Shown here piece by piece: positions 13,071-13,099 of a stretch of DNA of 13,099 bases. A program made the position numbers and the translations under genes. The stretch spans positions 1-13,099 of the forward strand of contig JAICVE010000037.1 in assembly GCA_025935475.1 (NCBI GenBank), in the 5' to 3' direction. Each line of letters opens with the position of its first letter. Positions within the stretch are counted from its first letter, which is position 1. The notes under the pieces were generated by a model. That model ran no database searches and was not told the origin of the DNA. It was given only the letters and a program-made list of their open reading frames with translations. This DNA comes from Nitrospira sp. (lineage in GTDB: Bacteria > Nitrospirota > Nitrospiria > Nitrospirales > Nitrospiraceae).

Positions 13071-13099
13071 AGAGGCCCGAGTCGGGGGACAACAGATGA

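Noticed and set aside
13096..13099. Possible start codon of a further gene at the right edge
   Set aside because: An ATG at 13096 follows a GGGGGAC stretch, but only one codon is visible, so no gene can be supported.

Overview
The window is a GC-rich bacterial chromosome segment with tightly packed genes on both strands. It has no rRNA, tRNA, insertion sequence, CRISPR array or phage gene that I can recognise. The mix of genes (hopanoid C-3 methylase, a soluble receiver-kinase hybrid, a sigma-54-type promoter, short secreted proteins with strong Shine-Dalgarno sites) would fit a free-living Gram-negative environmental bacterium. Nitrospira or another Nitrospirota is my best guess, but this is an impression from protein style and not a proven assignment.

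Layout. Positions 1-1018 (minus) hold two tandem aldo/keto reductase genes, the second one cut by the window edge, with a shared candidate promoter around 1052-1081. A small uncharacterised gene follows at 1106-1429 (plus). Positions 1512-4745 (plus) form a compact operon: a lysine 6-dehydrogenase/saccharopine dehydrogenase-like enzyme, an ALDH7-type aminoadipate-semialdehyde dehydrogenase that overlaps its stop codon, and a small vicinal-oxygen-chelate enzyme resembling DUF1338/HglS 2-oxoadipate decarboxylating dioxygenases. Together they suggest a lysine to aminoadipate to (after transamination) 2-oxoadipate to 2-hydroxyglutarate route. Convergent to it lies a receiver-histidine kinase hybrid (4749-5888, minus) with a well-spaced sigma-54 promoter, and upstream of that peptide chain release factor 3 (prfC, 6032-7636, minus).

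A 418-base gap (7637-8054) carries a prfC promoter candidate with a perfect dyad in its spacer and, nearer hpnR, mutually exclusive hairpins. hpnR (8055-9599, plus), the B12-dependent radical SAM hopanoid C-3 methylase, is the most confidently named specialised gene. It converges on a small alpha/beta-barrel protein (9626-10024, minus) that sits downstream of a CPA1-type Na+/H+ antiporter (10124-11746, minus). The right end contains a small periplasmic protein (11954-12265, minus) and, divergently, two small secreted or membrane proteins (12438-12776 and 12843-13070, plus).

The most interesting unit is the putative three-gene lysine catabolic operon with an unusually short DUF1338-like oxygenase. 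The hpnR leader and the two regulatory dyads come next. All family assignments were made by reading motifs and from remembered homologues; no search was run.
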